Below are positions 35,272 to 44,142 of a DNA stretch of 64,000 nucleotides, piece by piece. Numbering within the stretch: position 1 is the stretch's first letter; each line of letters opens with the position of its first letter. The DNA is from Chitinophagales bacterium (GTDB lineage Bacteria > Bacteroidota > Bacteroidia > Chitinophagales > Chitinophagaceae), in the NCBI GenBank assembly GCA_013298665.1, contig JAAFIK010000025.1, positions 1-64,000 on the forward strand, written 5' to 3'. Both the position numbers and the translations under genes were made by a program. Under the pieces are notes generated by a model. It was not told the DNA's origin, did no database searches, and saw only the letters and a program-made list of their open reading frames with translations.

Positions 35272-35326
35272 CAGTGGCGCATCAGTGGCGCATCAGTGAC
35301 GCATCAGTGGCGCATCAGTGGCGCAT
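35272..35326. repeat. Five tandem 11-bp repeats (CAGTGGCGCAT)
   Basis: Five head-to-tail copies of CAGTGGCGCAT. Only the third differs (CAGTGACGCAT). The period is close to one helical turn. They lie about 140 bp upstream of the DUF2723 promoter box. The rest of the 34992-35492 gap holds only the RNA element, the terminator and this promoter. Confidence 0.85.
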
Positions 35327-35463
35327 CCTACCCTTAGCCTGCCTTTTGTCTGCGTCTTTCCCTCCCGCAATACCTGCCGGGCAGGAGAAATCTGTTATCC
35401 CGAAGCTTGTTGTAAAAAAAACATAAAATCCACCACCCCAAAGGTTTATCCCCAAATCCTGTT

Positions 35464-35471
35464 TATATTTG
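35464..35471 (+). promoter_or_regulatory. -7 box of the DUF2723 gene
   Basis: TATATTTG is an exact TAnnTTTG match, 21 bp before the ATG at 35493. No strong -33 element is seen. Confidence 0.5.
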
Positions 35472-35492
35472 CCCCCTTACAAAAACCAATGT

Positions 35493-38400
35493 ATGGACTT
35501 TAAACGTATTAACAACATTACCGGCTGGCTGATCTGTCTTATTGCCTGTACCGTCTACATCATGACAATGGAAGCGACCGGCAGTTTCTGGGATTGCGGA
35601 GAGTTCGTTTCCAGTTGTTATAAACTACAAATTCCCCACCCCCCCGGTGCCCCCCTATTCGTACTCATGGGCCGGATTTTTACCATCCCATTCGATCCCA
35701 AACACGCAGCCACAGGCGTAAACCTCATGAGTGCCCTGGCCAGTGGTTTTACCATACTGTTTCTTTTCTGGAGCATCACCCACTTCGCCCGTAAAATTGT
35801 ACAAAAAGATGGTCTTGAACTGACCAACGATAAGATATTTGCCATTATGGCCGCAGGTGTTGTGGGAGCACTTGCCTATACCTTCTCCGACTCTTTCTGG
35901 TACAGCGCTGTTGAAGGGGAGGTATATGCCCTCTCCTCCTTCTTTACGGCCATCGTATTCTGGGCCATGCTCAAATGGGAGCAGGATGTGGATAGTGAAC
36001 AGCAACAGGGCATCAAGGGTAATTTTACCCGTGCCGACCGCTGGATCATCCTCATTTTCTACCTCATGGGACTTTCTGTAGGTGTCCATTTGCTCAACCT
36101 GCTTACCATCCCCGCCATCGTCATCATTTATTATTTCAAACGCTATAAAGCCACCACCTGGGGTACCATCATTGCTTTTGCCATTGGCTGTCTCATCACG
36201 GGTATTGTACAAAAAGCAGTAATCGTATGGAGCATCAAAGGAGCAGGTGCCTTTGACATTTGGTTTGTCAATAGTTTCGGGCTTCCCTTCTTCAGTGGTT
36301 TTGCCTTCTTCTTCCTCTTTATCGGCACACTCATTTACTTCGGTATCCGCTTTGCCGCAAAAAAGAACTGGAATTTTCTCAAACTCGGTCTCTGGAGTAT
36401 CGTTTTTATGCTCCTCGGCTATTCCACTTATTTCACTACGCTGATCCGCTCCAATGCCGACCCCGCTGTAGATATGTTCAACGTGGATAATCCGGTTAAC
36501 CTCGTGGGCTACCTCAGCCGCGAACAATATGGCGACTGGCCCATCCTCTACGGCCAGGATTTTACCGCCCAGCCAACTGATCTTAAAGTAACTGAAACCT
36601 ATATAAAGGGTAAAGACCGCTACGATCTCAACGGAAAGCGCACAGAGTATGTTTATGATGATGCAGATAAGCACTTCCTGCCACGTATGTGGGACCAAAG
36701 CAACGACCAGGGGCATGCCGATTATTATGCCAACTGGATGGGTATCGGAAAAGACAAACAGGGTAACTACGAACGTCCGCCCACCATGGGAGAGAACATT
36801 AAGTTCTTCATGAGCTACCAGGTAAACTGGATGTACTGGCGGTATTTTATGTGGAACTTTGCGGGTAAACAAAACGACCTGCAGGGTGTGGATATGGGCA
36901 ATGTGCGCGATGGCAACTGGAAAACCGGTATCGGTTTCTACGACAAGCTCCGCCTCGGCGATTCCAATATAAAAGGCAGTGCCGACAGTAAAATACCCGA
37001 CAGCATCAAAAACAATAAGGCCAACAACAGCCTGTTTATGCTGCCCTTCCTGCTCGGCATCCTTGGCCTGACCTACCACATCATGCGCGATAAAAAAGAT
37101 GCCCTGATTGTAGGTCTGCTTTTCTTTTTCACCGGTCTTGCCATTGTACTCTACCTCAACCAGGCAGGTAACCAGCCCCGTGAACGTGACTATGCCTATG
37201 TAGGTTCTTTCTATGCCTTTGCGATATGGATTGGCCTGGGTGTACTATGGGTAAGGGAAATGTTTACCGGTTTTATCAAAAATAAACTGGCCGCCAATGT
37301 TGCCGCAGCAGCACTCTGTACCCTTGCAGTACCCGTGCTGATGGCCTCTCAGGAATGGGATGACCACGACCGCAGCAATAAGGTACTGGCCCGCGACCTT
37401 GCCACCGATTATCTTGAGAGTTGCGCCCCCAATGCCATCGTCATTTCCTTTGGTGATAATGATACCTACCCCCTCTGGTACGCCCAGGAAGTGGAGGGTA
37501 TCCGTCGCGATATACGCGTGATCAACTCCAGCCTGCTGGGCACAGACTGGTACATCAACCAGCTCAGGTACAAAGTGAACCAGAGTGATCCTATTGACCC
37601 GCTCTGGACGGCCGACCAGATTGAAGGGGCGAAGCGCGACTATATCGTGAATGAAAAAGTACCGGGTGTGGATCCCAATGGCTATATGGATCTGTACAAA
37701 CTCATGAAAGAATATGCCGGCAGTGATGACCAGAACCGTATGGTACAAATGCGCGGAGGGGATTACATCAATGCCTTCCCGACACGTTTTGTAAGCGTAC
37801 CCGTTGATATTGCACAGGTGCGTAAAGACAGTGTGGTTAATCCCAACGACAGCGTAGTGAGTGAACTCCGTTTTGAGATACCCAAAAGAACCATTTACAA
37901 AAACGACGCGGCCATACTCAACATCATTGCCGCCAATAAATGGAAGCGCCCCATCTATTTCACCTCCGAATATGGTAACCTTGGCTTTGGTAAATACCTC
38001 CGCCAGGATGGGCTTACTTACCGCCTCGTACCCGTAGAGAATGACCAGGTCAACGATGACAGGGCTTACAAGGTGATGATGGAGAAATTTGTATTCGGCA
38101 ATGCCGACAAACCGGGGGTATACTATGATGAAGAGAACAGGCGCCACCTCATATCCATACGCATGGTATATGCCAACGCCGCCATCAGCCTTGCCGCTAA
38201 AGGGCGCAAAGACGAAGCCAAACGCCTCCTGCACCGCTGCGATACCATGATGCTGGAAGAAAATTTCCCTTATGGTATGGTAAGCCGTGGGCAGCAGCAC
38301 AACGAGATATCCAAACAGATGATCGTTGCCGCCTATATGTCTGGCGATAATGCACTTGCGGATAAGATTACCCGCAGCGTTCGTAAAGATCTGGAACAGC

Positions 38401-38621
38401 AGCGGAAATATTACGCCGGGCTCAATGACGCACAAGCCGAAGTACTGCGGTACGACGATGCGCAAGCCAAGCGTCTGCTGGAAATGCTGCAGGCCATTGA
38501 GGCAGAGTTTAAAAACCCAAAACCCGTGCCGCAACCCAATAAAGAAACAGGCCCCAGCATCGGTCAGCCACCAGTGGCACCACCGGTAAAAGGACCCGAT
38601 AGTCCGAAAAAAGGAAAATAA
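35493..38621 (+). CDS. DUF2723 polytopic membrane protein (TMEM260/PMT-like)
   Basis: 1042 aa. The N-terminal half has about 10-12 TM helices. The first periplasmic loop carries SFWDCGEF (Asp34, Glu37), the acidic signature of DUF2723 and of GT-C glycosyltransferases, followed by KLQIPHPPGAPLF. The C-terminal half has a soluble region (SFGDNDTYPLWYAQEVEGI) with TPR-like helices and a Pro/Lys-rich tail. Human TMEM260, another DUF2723 protein, is a protein O-mannosyltransferase. By analogy this protein may glycosylate exported proteins with a lipid-linked sugar. ATG 35493 (MDFKRINNITGW) is chosen over the longer frame. Monocistronic, with its own promoter box and terminator. Confidence 0.88.
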   Translation: MDFKRINNITGWLICLIACTVYIMTMEATGSFWDCGEFVSSCYKLQIPHPPGAPLFVLMGRIFTIPFDPKHAATGVNLMSALASGFTILFLFWSITHFARKIVQKDGLELTNDKIFAIMAAGVVGALAYTFSDSFWYSAVEGEVYALSSFFTAIVFWAMLKWEQDVDSEQQQGIKGNFTRADRWIILIFYLMGLSVGVHLLNLLTIPAIVIIYYFKRYKATTWGTIIAFAIGCLITGIVQKAVIVWSIKGAGAFDIWFVNSFGLPFFSGFAFFFLFIGTLIYFGIRFAAKKNWNFLKLGLWSIVFMLLGYSTYFTTLIRSNADPAVDMFNVDNPVNLVGYLSREQYGDWPILYGQDFTAQPTDLKVTETYIKGKDRYDLNGKRTEYVYDDADKHFLPRMWDQSNDQGHADYYANWMGIGKDKQGNYERPPTMGENIKFFMSYQVNWMYWRYFMWNFAGKQNDLQGVDMGNVRDGNWKTGIGFYDKLRLGDSNIKGSADSKIPDSIKNNKANNSLFMLPFLLGILGLTYHIMRDKKDALIVGLLFFFTGLAIVLYLNQAGNQPRERDYAYVGSFYAFAIWIGLGVLWVREMFTGFIKNKLAANVAAAALCTLAVPVLMASQEWDDHDRSNKVLARDLATDYLESCAPNAIVISFGDNDTYPLWYAQEVEGIRRDIRVINSSLLGTDWYINQLRYKVNQSDPIDPLWTADQIEGAKRDYIVNEKVPGVDPNGYMDLYKLMKEYAGSDDQNRMVQMRGGDYINAFPTRFVSVPVDIAQVRKDSVVNPNDSVVSELRFEIPKRTIYKNDAAILNIIAANKWKRPIYFTSEYGNLGFGKYLRQDGLTYRLVPVENDQVNDDRAYKVMMEKFVFGNADKPGVYYDEENRRHLISIRMVYANAAISLAAKGRKDEAKRLLHRCDTMMLEENFPYGMVSRGQQHNEISKQMIVAAYMSGDNALADKITRSVRKDLEQQRKYYAGLNDAQAEVLRYDDAQAKRLLEMLQAIEAEFKNPKPVPQPNKETGPSIGQPPVAPPVKGPDSPKKGK

Positions 38622-38633
38622 CAACATGATATC

Positions 38634-38665
38634 CCGATCCCGCCGCACGGCGGGATCGGTGTTTT
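38634..38665 (+). terminator. Terminator after the DUF2723 gene
   Basis: An 11-bp GC-rich stem CCGATCCCGCC/GGCGGGATCGG with loop GCAC, then TGTTTT. Confidence 0.8.
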
Positions 38666-38684
38666 ACCAATTGCGCTTTGCTTA

Positions 38685-38727
38685 AACCCGGAATTTGCAA
38701 TAGATTTTCTATTGTAAATTCCGGGTT
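38685..38727. repeat. Long 20-bp hairpin with three-base loop
   Basis: AACCCGGAATTTGCAATAGA (38685-38704) pairs with the segment 38708-38727 over 20 positions (one G-U) around loop TTT. No T-tract follows, so it is not a standard terminator. It may be an RNA processing site, an sRNA hairpin or a mobile-element remnant. Confidence 0.7.
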
Positions 38728-38841
38728 CAACAAGACATGGTTATCGCAATTATTTCCTGTACTTTTGAAGTACAGTAGTGCTTGTCTGGCACAGCTTTTA
38801 TTCAGCCATGCAATCGCTGCCCGTATTAAACATCATCCACC

Positions 38842-39939
38842 ATGCTCGGTCATCAGTTTTCTAAGTTCGATCCCTCACAACAGGGCAAAACAACATTCGA
38901 TACACTTATGCAATTGTTCCTCCAATTGCTTACGTATACCAGTGGTGATGTAAACGAATCTATGCAATGGCTCAATGAGCTGGATAAGGAATACAAACTC
39001 ACCAACGACGAGTATGGCATCGGCGATTTTTACGAAGACCTGAAAAGCAAGGGGTATATTGACGACAAGAACCCCACAGGCCAGATCAAAATCACCCCAA
39101 AAACCGAACAGGGCATCCGGAAAAGCAGTTTAGACGAGATCTTCGGCAAACTCAAAAAGACAAAAAAAGGCGACCACCGCACTTTTAAACCCGGACAGGG
39201 CGATGAAATCAATCCCGAAACACGACCCTTCCAGTTTGGTGATATGCTTGAACAGATCGATTTCACCTCATCCATACGCAATGCACAGGTCAACCATGGC
39301 TTAGACAGTTTCCGGTTGCAGGAAGACGACCTCGAAATCAGGGAAACCGACTTCAAATCGCAGACGTCCACCGTTTTGATGATCGATATTTCCCATTCCA
39401 TGATTCTCTATGGCGAAGACCGCATCACCCCGGCCAAAAAAGTAGCCATGGCCCTCAGCGAGCTCATCAAAACAAAATACCCCAAAGACACGCTCGATAT
39501 TGTGGTATTTGGCAATGATGCCTGGCCAATTGAAGTGAAAGACCTTCCTTATCTCCAGGTTGGGCCCTACCATACCAATACCGTGGCAGGACTCGAACTG
39601 GCCATGGATATCCTGCGCCGCCGGCGCAACCCCAATAAACAGATTTTCATGATTACAGATGGTAAACCCACCTGTCTTAAGATTGGCGCACGGTACTATA
39701 AAAACAGTTGGGGCGTTGACCGTAAAATACTCAACCGCTGCCTCAACCTCGCCGCACAATGTAAAAAACTGAAAATCCCCATTACCACCTTTATGATTGC
39801 CACCGACCCCTACCTGCAACGTTTCGTGCAGGAATTTACCGAAACCAATAACGGCAAAGCCTTTTTCGCAGGCCTGGACAAACTCGGCGCATTCATTTTC
39901 CGGGACTTTGAAAGCGGAAAGCGGAAAACAGTGTTTTAA
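38842..39939 (+). CDS. von Willebrand factor A domain protein
   Basis: 365-aa cytoplasmic protein. Residues ~170-350 form a vWA domain with the MIDAS motif DISHS (DxSxS) after STVLMI, and the downstream ITDGKPT acidic site. The N-terminal 160 residues are helical and charged. Such proteins normally act with a MoxR/magnesium-chelatase-type AAA ATPase, with the vWA protein as metal-dependent adaptor. No ATPase gene is adjacent here, so the partner must be elsewhere. The start at ATG 38842 is supported by MLGHQFSKFDPS. Confidence 0.85.
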   Translation: MLGHQFSKFDPSQQGKTTFDTLMQLFLQLLTYTSGDVNESMQWLNELDKEYKLTNDEYGIGDFYEDLKSKGYIDDKNPTGQIKITPKTEQGIRKSSLDEIFGKLKKTKKGDHRTFKPGQGDEINPETRPFQFGDMLEQIDFTSSIRNAQVNHGLDSFRLQEDDLEIRETDFKSQTSTVLMIDISHSMILYGEDRITPAKKVAMALSELIKTKYPKDTLDIVVFGNDAWPIEVKDLPYLQVGPYHTNTVAGLELAMDILRRRRNPNKQIFMITDGKPTCLKIGARYYKNSWGVDRKILNRCLNLAAQCKKLKIPITTFMIATDPYLQRFVQEFTETNNGKAFFAGLDKLGAFIFRDFESGKRKTVF

Positions 39940-40035
39940 ACACCCCGGACAGGCTTTTGCCGGGTGCAGACATACTGAAGAAAAACAGGCTGGTTGTTTT
40001 AGCAGTTCTTTAACAACAAAACATTAAACCAAAGC

Positions 40036-40073
40036 GTCTTATGGCAGAAGATTTGTTTTAAAGATCATAAGAC
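40036..40073. repeat. 8-bp inverted repeat upstream of the Ser/Gly-rich lipoprotein gene
   Basis: GTCTTATG (40036-40043) and CATAAGAC (40066-40073) are exact reverse complements, 22 bp apart. They lie 56 bp before the ATG at 40129; a -7-like TAACTTTA follows at 40093-40100. This could be a hairpin ending the vWA transcript or an operator. Confidence 0.45.
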
Positions 40074-40128
40074 ATGTCTGTTCAAAAAACGGTAACTTTA
40101 TTTTAAAACTATTAAACTACTCATTGCC

Positions 40129-40860
40129 ATGAACGCCAAACTTTTACTCATTTTACTCGCAACTGCTTCCATAAGCAGTTGCTCAACAGCCTACAAGTCC
40201 GGCCAGACCCCGGATGATGTGTACTACTCTCCCGTTCGTAATATCGAGGAAGAGCAGCAGAAAGACGACCGGAAAAAAGAGGAGGATCAGGTGCGGAGAG
40301 ATAATCCTGAAGACCGCGACATCAGGATGAGCATCCGCAACTACCGCTGGCGCACGCTCAACTACGATTACGGCTATAACTATAACCAGTACAGCCACCA
40401 TTGCAATTGCTATTGCAATAATTATGGTTATGGTTACTATACCCATCCTTACTACACGCCTTCGCCCTACTATATGCCTTATCCCACTTATATCCCCAAT
40501 AAGGTCAATTCCACACCCCGCATCATCAACCTGGGTGGATATGGAGGCAGTAACAATGGTGGTGCCACCGGATCTGTGGATCCCAAAACCGGACAGCCCG
40601 GTATTTTTGTACAGCCCGGAACATACAACAACAGTAATAACAGCAGTGGCAGGAGAAGTGGCAGCGGACTCGGTAATGCCATCCGCCAGATATTATCACC
40701 ATCATCAAGCAGCAGCCCGAACAAAAGTTCGTCCTCCGGCAGCAACAATACCAGAACATACCAGCCCTCCTCCTCAAGCAGCGGTTCCTCTTCGTCCGGC
40801 AGTTCTTCTTCCGGCTCGTCAGGTGGTTCTGTCAGCAGACCCGCACGCGGAGGTAAATAA
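40129..40860 (+). CDS. Low-complexity Tyr/Ser/Gly-rich lipoprotein
   Basis: 243 aa. Signal peptide with lipobox SISSC (Cys18), then YKSGQTPDDVYYSP, a motif I associate with conserved Bacteroidota lipoproteins, and a charged helix (EEEQQKDDRKKEEDQV). The middle is Tyr/Asn/Cys-rich (YDYGYNYNQY, CNCYCNNYGYGYY), and the C-terminal 80 residues are Ser/Gly/Asn-rich and probably disordered. Likely a surface or outer-membrane-associated structural protein. No enzyme signature is visible. The FadL-like gene follows 75 bp later after a hairpin. Confidence 0.75.
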   Translation: MNAKLLLILLATASISSCSTAYKSGQTPDDVYYSPVRNIEEEQQKDDRKKEEDQVRRDNPEDRDIRMSIRNYRWRTLNYDYGYNYNQYSHHCNCYCNNYGYGYYTHPYYTPSPYYMPYPTYIPNKVNSTPRIINLGGYGGSNNGGATGSVDPKTGQPGIFVQPGTYNNSNNSSGRRSGSGLGNAIRQILSPSSSSSPNKSSSSGSNNTRTYQPSSSSSGSSSSGSSSSGSSGGSVSRPARGGK

Positions 40861-40894
40861 TCATCAAACCTGCTCAGAAGTTATTTTTCCAATC

Positions 40895-40920
40895 GTAAGG
40901 CGGCTGCCCCGCCGCCTTAC
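40895..40920 (+). terminator. GC-rich hairpin between the lipoprotein and FadL-like genes
   Basis: GTAAGGCGGC-TGCCCC-GCCGCCTTAC, 10-bp perfect stem followed only by TTAAAA. It may be a partial terminator, allowing read-through into 40936. Confidence 0.55.
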
Positions 40921-40935
40921 TTAAAACCTGTTGCC

Positions 40936-42483
40936 ATGTATAAAAAAATTTTACTCATACCGGCACTATTAGGTGCCATACTTTCTGCAAAAGCGCAGAT
41001 ACCTGAAGACGCAGTACGCTACTCCTTCTTTCCCCAAAACGGTACCGCCCGCAACTTAGCCATCGGCGGCGCCATGACCTCACTCGGTGGCGACATCAAT
41101 GCGCTCTTTGTAAACCCCGCCGGACTTGGCTTTTACAAAACCGGTGAGTTTACCATTACACCCCTGTTTGCCCTCAACAACAACAGGGCCGATTTCAGGG
41201 ATACCCGTACCAAAAGTCAAAAAAACAGCTTTGGTATCGGCCCGCTCGGACTGGTATACGGTGCACCCACACGCTGGAACAATAAGAACAGCCACGCGGT
41301 AAGTATCGGTATTACCCAGACCGCTAATTTTAACAACACTACCCAATACACTGCACTCAATAATTTCAGCAGCTTTGCCGAGCAGTGGGCGGAAGAAATA
41401 GCCAAAAGTGGCCGCAGCATCAACCAGGTGCTCAACGACAGGCAGTATGCGTTTGGATCAGCGCCCGCGCTGTATACTTATCTGGTAGATACCGTAAGGG
41501 TAAATGGTGCTTTACAGGTCAAAGCCGCAACCGAGTACATCCTCGATGCCGGTCAGGCCATCCGTCAGCAGATGGTACAGAATACCCGTGGTGGCATCTA
41601 TGAAGCAGCCATCGGCTACGCACACAATACCAACGACAAATGGTACTGGGGAGCATCCCTTGGGATCCCGTTTGTATTTTATGGCAGCGATACAAGGTTT
41701 ACCGAATCCGATACGTCAGCACGCACCAACAACCATTTTAAAAGTTTTACTTACAACGACAACTTTAAAACCGTTGGCGTTGGTATCAACGGCAGGTTTG
41801 GCCTCATCTACCGGCCCAAAGATTATATCCGGCTGGGTATTGCCGTGCAAACCCCTACTTTTATGCGGATGGAAGACAGCCGCAATACCGATCTCGCCGT
41901 GCAACTTGAGAACCCTATCTATACTGCCAGTGTAAGCTCTAAATTTTTCAACAACAACGAAACCGGCCGCAGTAAATACACACAGATGAGTCCCTTCAAG
42001 GCTTCCATCAGCGCCTCCTATGTATTCAGGGAAGTAGAGAATACCAAGCGCCAGCGTGCCTTTATCACCGCCGACATCGAATACGTCAATCACCGCGGCA
42101 GCCGTTTTGGCAGCGATAACGAAGAGCCTACTGAAAATGAAAAAAGTTATTACCGCGCTTTAAACCGGGTGGTAAAAGGTGAGTATAAAGGCAACTTCAA
42201 CTTTAAAGTGGGTGGCGAAGTCAAATTTCATACCGTTATGGGGCGCCTCGGTTTTGCCTACTATACCAGTCCGTATAAAGACAAACAACTAAAGGCCAAC
42301 CGGATGCTGCTGAGTGGTGGCCTGGGTTACCGCAACAAGGGTATGTTCTTAGACCTTACCTATGTTCACGCCATCAGCAAAGATGTCAGCTTCCCTTACC
42401 GCCTTGAAGACAGGGCCAATACTTTTGCAACGACTAAAAATACAAGGGGAAATATTATAGCCACGCTGGGCTTTAAGTTTTAA
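40936..42483 (+). CDS. OmpP1/FadL-family outer-membrane protein
   Basis: 515 aa. Signal peptide ending SAKAQ. The mature N-terminus (EDAVRYSFFPQNGTARNLAIGGAMTSLGGD... with INALFVNPAGLGFYKTGEFT) matches the FadL/OmpP1 hatch region NPAG, and a 14-strand barrel ends in GNIIATLGFKF with terminal Phe. The family takes up hydrophobic compounds such as long-chain fatty acids or aromatics. A strong terminator overlaps the end of the convergent miaA gene. Confidence 0.87.
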   Translation: MYKKILLIPALLGAILSAKAQIPEDAVRYSFFPQNGTARNLAIGGAMTSLGGDINALFVNPAGLGFYKTGEFTITPLFALNNNRADFRDTRTKSQKNSFGIGPLGLVYGAPTRWNNKNSHAVSIGITQTANFNNTTQYTALNNFSSFAEQWAEEIAKSGRSINQVLNDRQYAFGSAPALYTYLVDTVRVNGALQVKAATEYILDAGQAIRQQMVQNTRGGIYEAAIGYAHNTNDKWYWGASLGIPFVFYGSDTRFTESDTSARTNNHFKSFTYNDNFKTVGVGINGRFGLIYRPKDYIRLGIAVQTPTFMRMEDSRNTDLAVQLENPIYTASVSSKFFNNNETGRSKYTQMSPFKASISASYVFREVENTKRQRAFITADIEYVNHRGSRFGSDNEEPTENEKSYYRALNRVVKGEYKGNFNFKVGGEVKFHTVMGRLGFAYYTSPYKDKQLKANRMLLSGGLGYRNKGMFLDLTYVHAISKDVSFPYRLEDRANTFATTKNTRGNIIATLGFKF

Positions 42484-42503
42484 CCTGCCATCGTTTTACA
42501 TAC

Positions 42504-42532
42504 GCCGGTCAGTTACTGACCGGCTTTTTTTT
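42504..42532 (+). terminator. Terminator of the FadL-like gene, built into the 3' end of miaA
   Basis: GCCGGTCAG-TTA-CTGACCGGC with eight Ts. The loop TTA is the reverse complement of the miaA stop codon, and the stem and T-tract encode the last six miaA residues (QKKAGQ). Confidence 0.92.
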
Positions 42533-43439
42533 GCGCAACACTGTTCACAACTGCTGTAAACGCCTGCTCCGGGTGCAGCCATATCATCGACGGATCCTTC
42601 CTGAACCAGGTCATTTGCCGTTTGGCATAATGCCGGGTATTTTGTGCAATCAGTTCCACCGCCCGATCCAGCGGATGTATTCCATCAAAATGCCCAAACA
42701 GTTCGCGGTAGCCTACCGTTTGCAGGGCATTCAGGTGCCGGTGCGGCCACAATGCTCTGGCCTCCGCTTCCAGACCCGCAGCCATCATCTGCCCCACCCG
42801 TTCATTGATCCGGTTGTACAATACTGCCCGCGGCAACTCAAGCCCCACCGGTAATATCGTAAAATCGCGCACTGCTTTTTGTCCGCGCCGGTAATTTGTG
42901 ATGGAATGCCCCGTTTGCTCCACCACCTCAAGTGCACGCATCAGCCGCTGTGCATTGGTGGCTTCACCCGAAACACCTGCCGTTGAAAAATAAGCCGGAT
43001 CCTTTTCACGCAGGGTGGTCTGCAACCAATCCAGTCCGTTAGCGGCATAACTGCTGCGGATCGATGCCCGCAACGCAGGATCAACCGGCGGTACCCGGTC
43101 CATACCCTCACAAAAGGCACGGATGTATAAACCCGTGCCACCCACCATTACCATGATATCGTGTTGCCGGAAAATTTGTTGCGCAGTACGCAAAGCATAT
43201 TCCTCAAAGTCTGCGGCATTGAGGTCGTCCTGTATCGCATGAGTGTTGATGAAATAATGCGGAACCGCCTGCAATTCCTCCACGGAGGGTTTAGCCACCC
43301 CGATATTGAGTTCCCGGTAACATTGCCGGCTGTCTGCCGATAGTATTGCTGTTTGAAAATGCTGAGCCAGTGCAATGGACAGCGCCGTTTTACCCACTGC
43401 TGTGGGCCCGGCAATAAGGATACATATTTTAGAACTCAT
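42513..43439 (-). CDS. miaA: tRNA dimethylallyltransferase MiaA
   Basis: 308 aa. P-loop GPTAVGKT at residues 10-17, DSRQCYREL for substrate binding, and MVGGTGLYIRA and the C-terminal RHYAKRQMTWFR motif are all present. It adds dimethylallyl to A37 of tRNAs reading UNN codons. ATG 43439 (MSSKICILIAGPTAVGKT) is used; the longer frame is rejected because it covers the upstream gene. The start overlaps the stop of the pRiA4b ORF-3-like gene by 11 bp, implying translational coupling. Confidence 0.95.
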   Translation of the reverse strand: MSSKICILIAGPTAVGKTALSIALAQHFQTAILSADSRQCYRELNIGVAKPSVEELQAVPHYFINTHAIQDDLNAADFEEYALRTAQQIFRQHDIMVMVGGTGLYIRAFCEGMDRVPPVDPALRASIRSSYAANGLDWLQTTLREKDPAYFSTAGVSGEATNAQRLMRALEVVEQTGHSITNYRRGQKAVRDFTILPVGLELPRAVLYNRINERVGQMMAAGLEAEARALWPHRHLNALQTVGYRELFGHFDGIHPLDRAVELIAQNTRHYAKRQMTWFRKDPSMIWLHPEQAFTAVVNSVAQKKAGQ

Positions 43440-44004
43440 CACCACCCTCTTCAGGAGTCGTATCCTCCTCACCACCTTCAGTATCCCCGTCTTCTCCTTC
43501 CTCACCGAAGCCACCGGTTACAAGAGCTTCTGCATTAAGGTCGTACTTCTCTTCCACTTCTGCCAGGCGGCTGTCTACCAGACCCTTGGTACCATACTGC
43601 GAAGGTGCAATACCCTCGGAACGAACACAGCAGGGGTAATCTAATTTCCGGTTTTCTTCCTTATCCACATTAATCAGTTCCACCAGGAACGACCAGTTCT
43701 TGTTAAAGTCATAGATGTAGATAAATTTCTGGTTGGGATCTTTGATTTCAGCCCCAATCGCTGTCTGCTCCATCAGCAGGGGCTCAACCTTATACACTTT
43801 ATCGTATTTTTCCAGTGAGATTTCACGCCCCTTCATCCACTGGTCGTTGCTGCGGTAAAAGGTCGCTTTGTGCTTATTGTCAAACTCGTAACTCTTCAGG
43901 ATAACACGATGCAGGTCAAAAAAAGTTTGTGTATGCTTTATGGCAACATCACGATACGTGCTGTCGTCTTCTTCCCAATAAATCCTGAAACGAAAAATAG
44001 CCAT
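43429..44004 (-). CDS. pRiA4b ORF-3-like (IS1096 TnpR passenger family) protein
   Basis: 191 aa. The first ~140 residues match the PRiA4_ORF3 fold, with its signature near FIYIYDFNKNWSFLVELI and the later DYPCCVRSEGIAPSQYG. The last 35 residues are highly acidic (GEEGEDGDTEGGEEDTT). The family occurs on plasmids and next to transposons, but in Bacteroidota it is commonly chromosomal. Function unknown. It shares a strong promoter and an overlapping start/stop with miaA. No transposase is nearby. Confidence 0.8.
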   Translation of the reverse strand: MAIFRFRIYWEEDDSTYRDVAIKHTQTFFDLHRVILKSYEFDNKHKATFYRSNDQWMKGREISLEKYDKVYKVEPLLMEQTAIGAEIKDPNQKFIYIYDFNKNWSFLVELINVDKEENRKLDYPCCVRSEGIAPSQYGTKGLVDSRLAEVEEKYDLNAEALVTGGFGEEGEDGDTEGGEEDTTPEEGGDEF

Positions 44005-44035
44005 GCCAATGCCTGAGGTTGATGATTAATGGGTT

Positions 44036-44067
44036 CAAAAGTATAAAAAATAAACTACGGCTGCAAA
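44036..44067 (-). promoter_or_regulatory. Promoter of the ORF-3-like/miaA operon
   Basis: On the minus strand TTTG (44067-44064), a 20-bp spacer and TACTTTTG (44043-44036), an exact Bacteroidota -33/-7 pair with ideal spacing, 31 bp before the ATG at 44004. Confidence 0.65.
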
Positions 44068-44142
44068 TCCATTAAACCCGGATGCGCGGTAGAAATCATT
44101 ACGAACATGGAAAGTGCAATAAAGATGGTGTAATGGCCATCA

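Noticed and set aside
35272-35326. CRISPR-like array
   Set aside because: The five 11-bp units are contiguous with no spacers, so this is a simple tandem repeat.
35655-37079. 474-codon minus-strand frame within the DUF2723 gene
   Set aside because: Antisense to a gene with clear TM topology and family motif; composition is typical of an antisense shadow.
43429-44004. Transposon passenger gene marking an insertion sequence
   Set aside because: The family name comes from IS1096/pRiA4b, but no transposase or terminal repeats are nearby and the gene is coupled to miaA.
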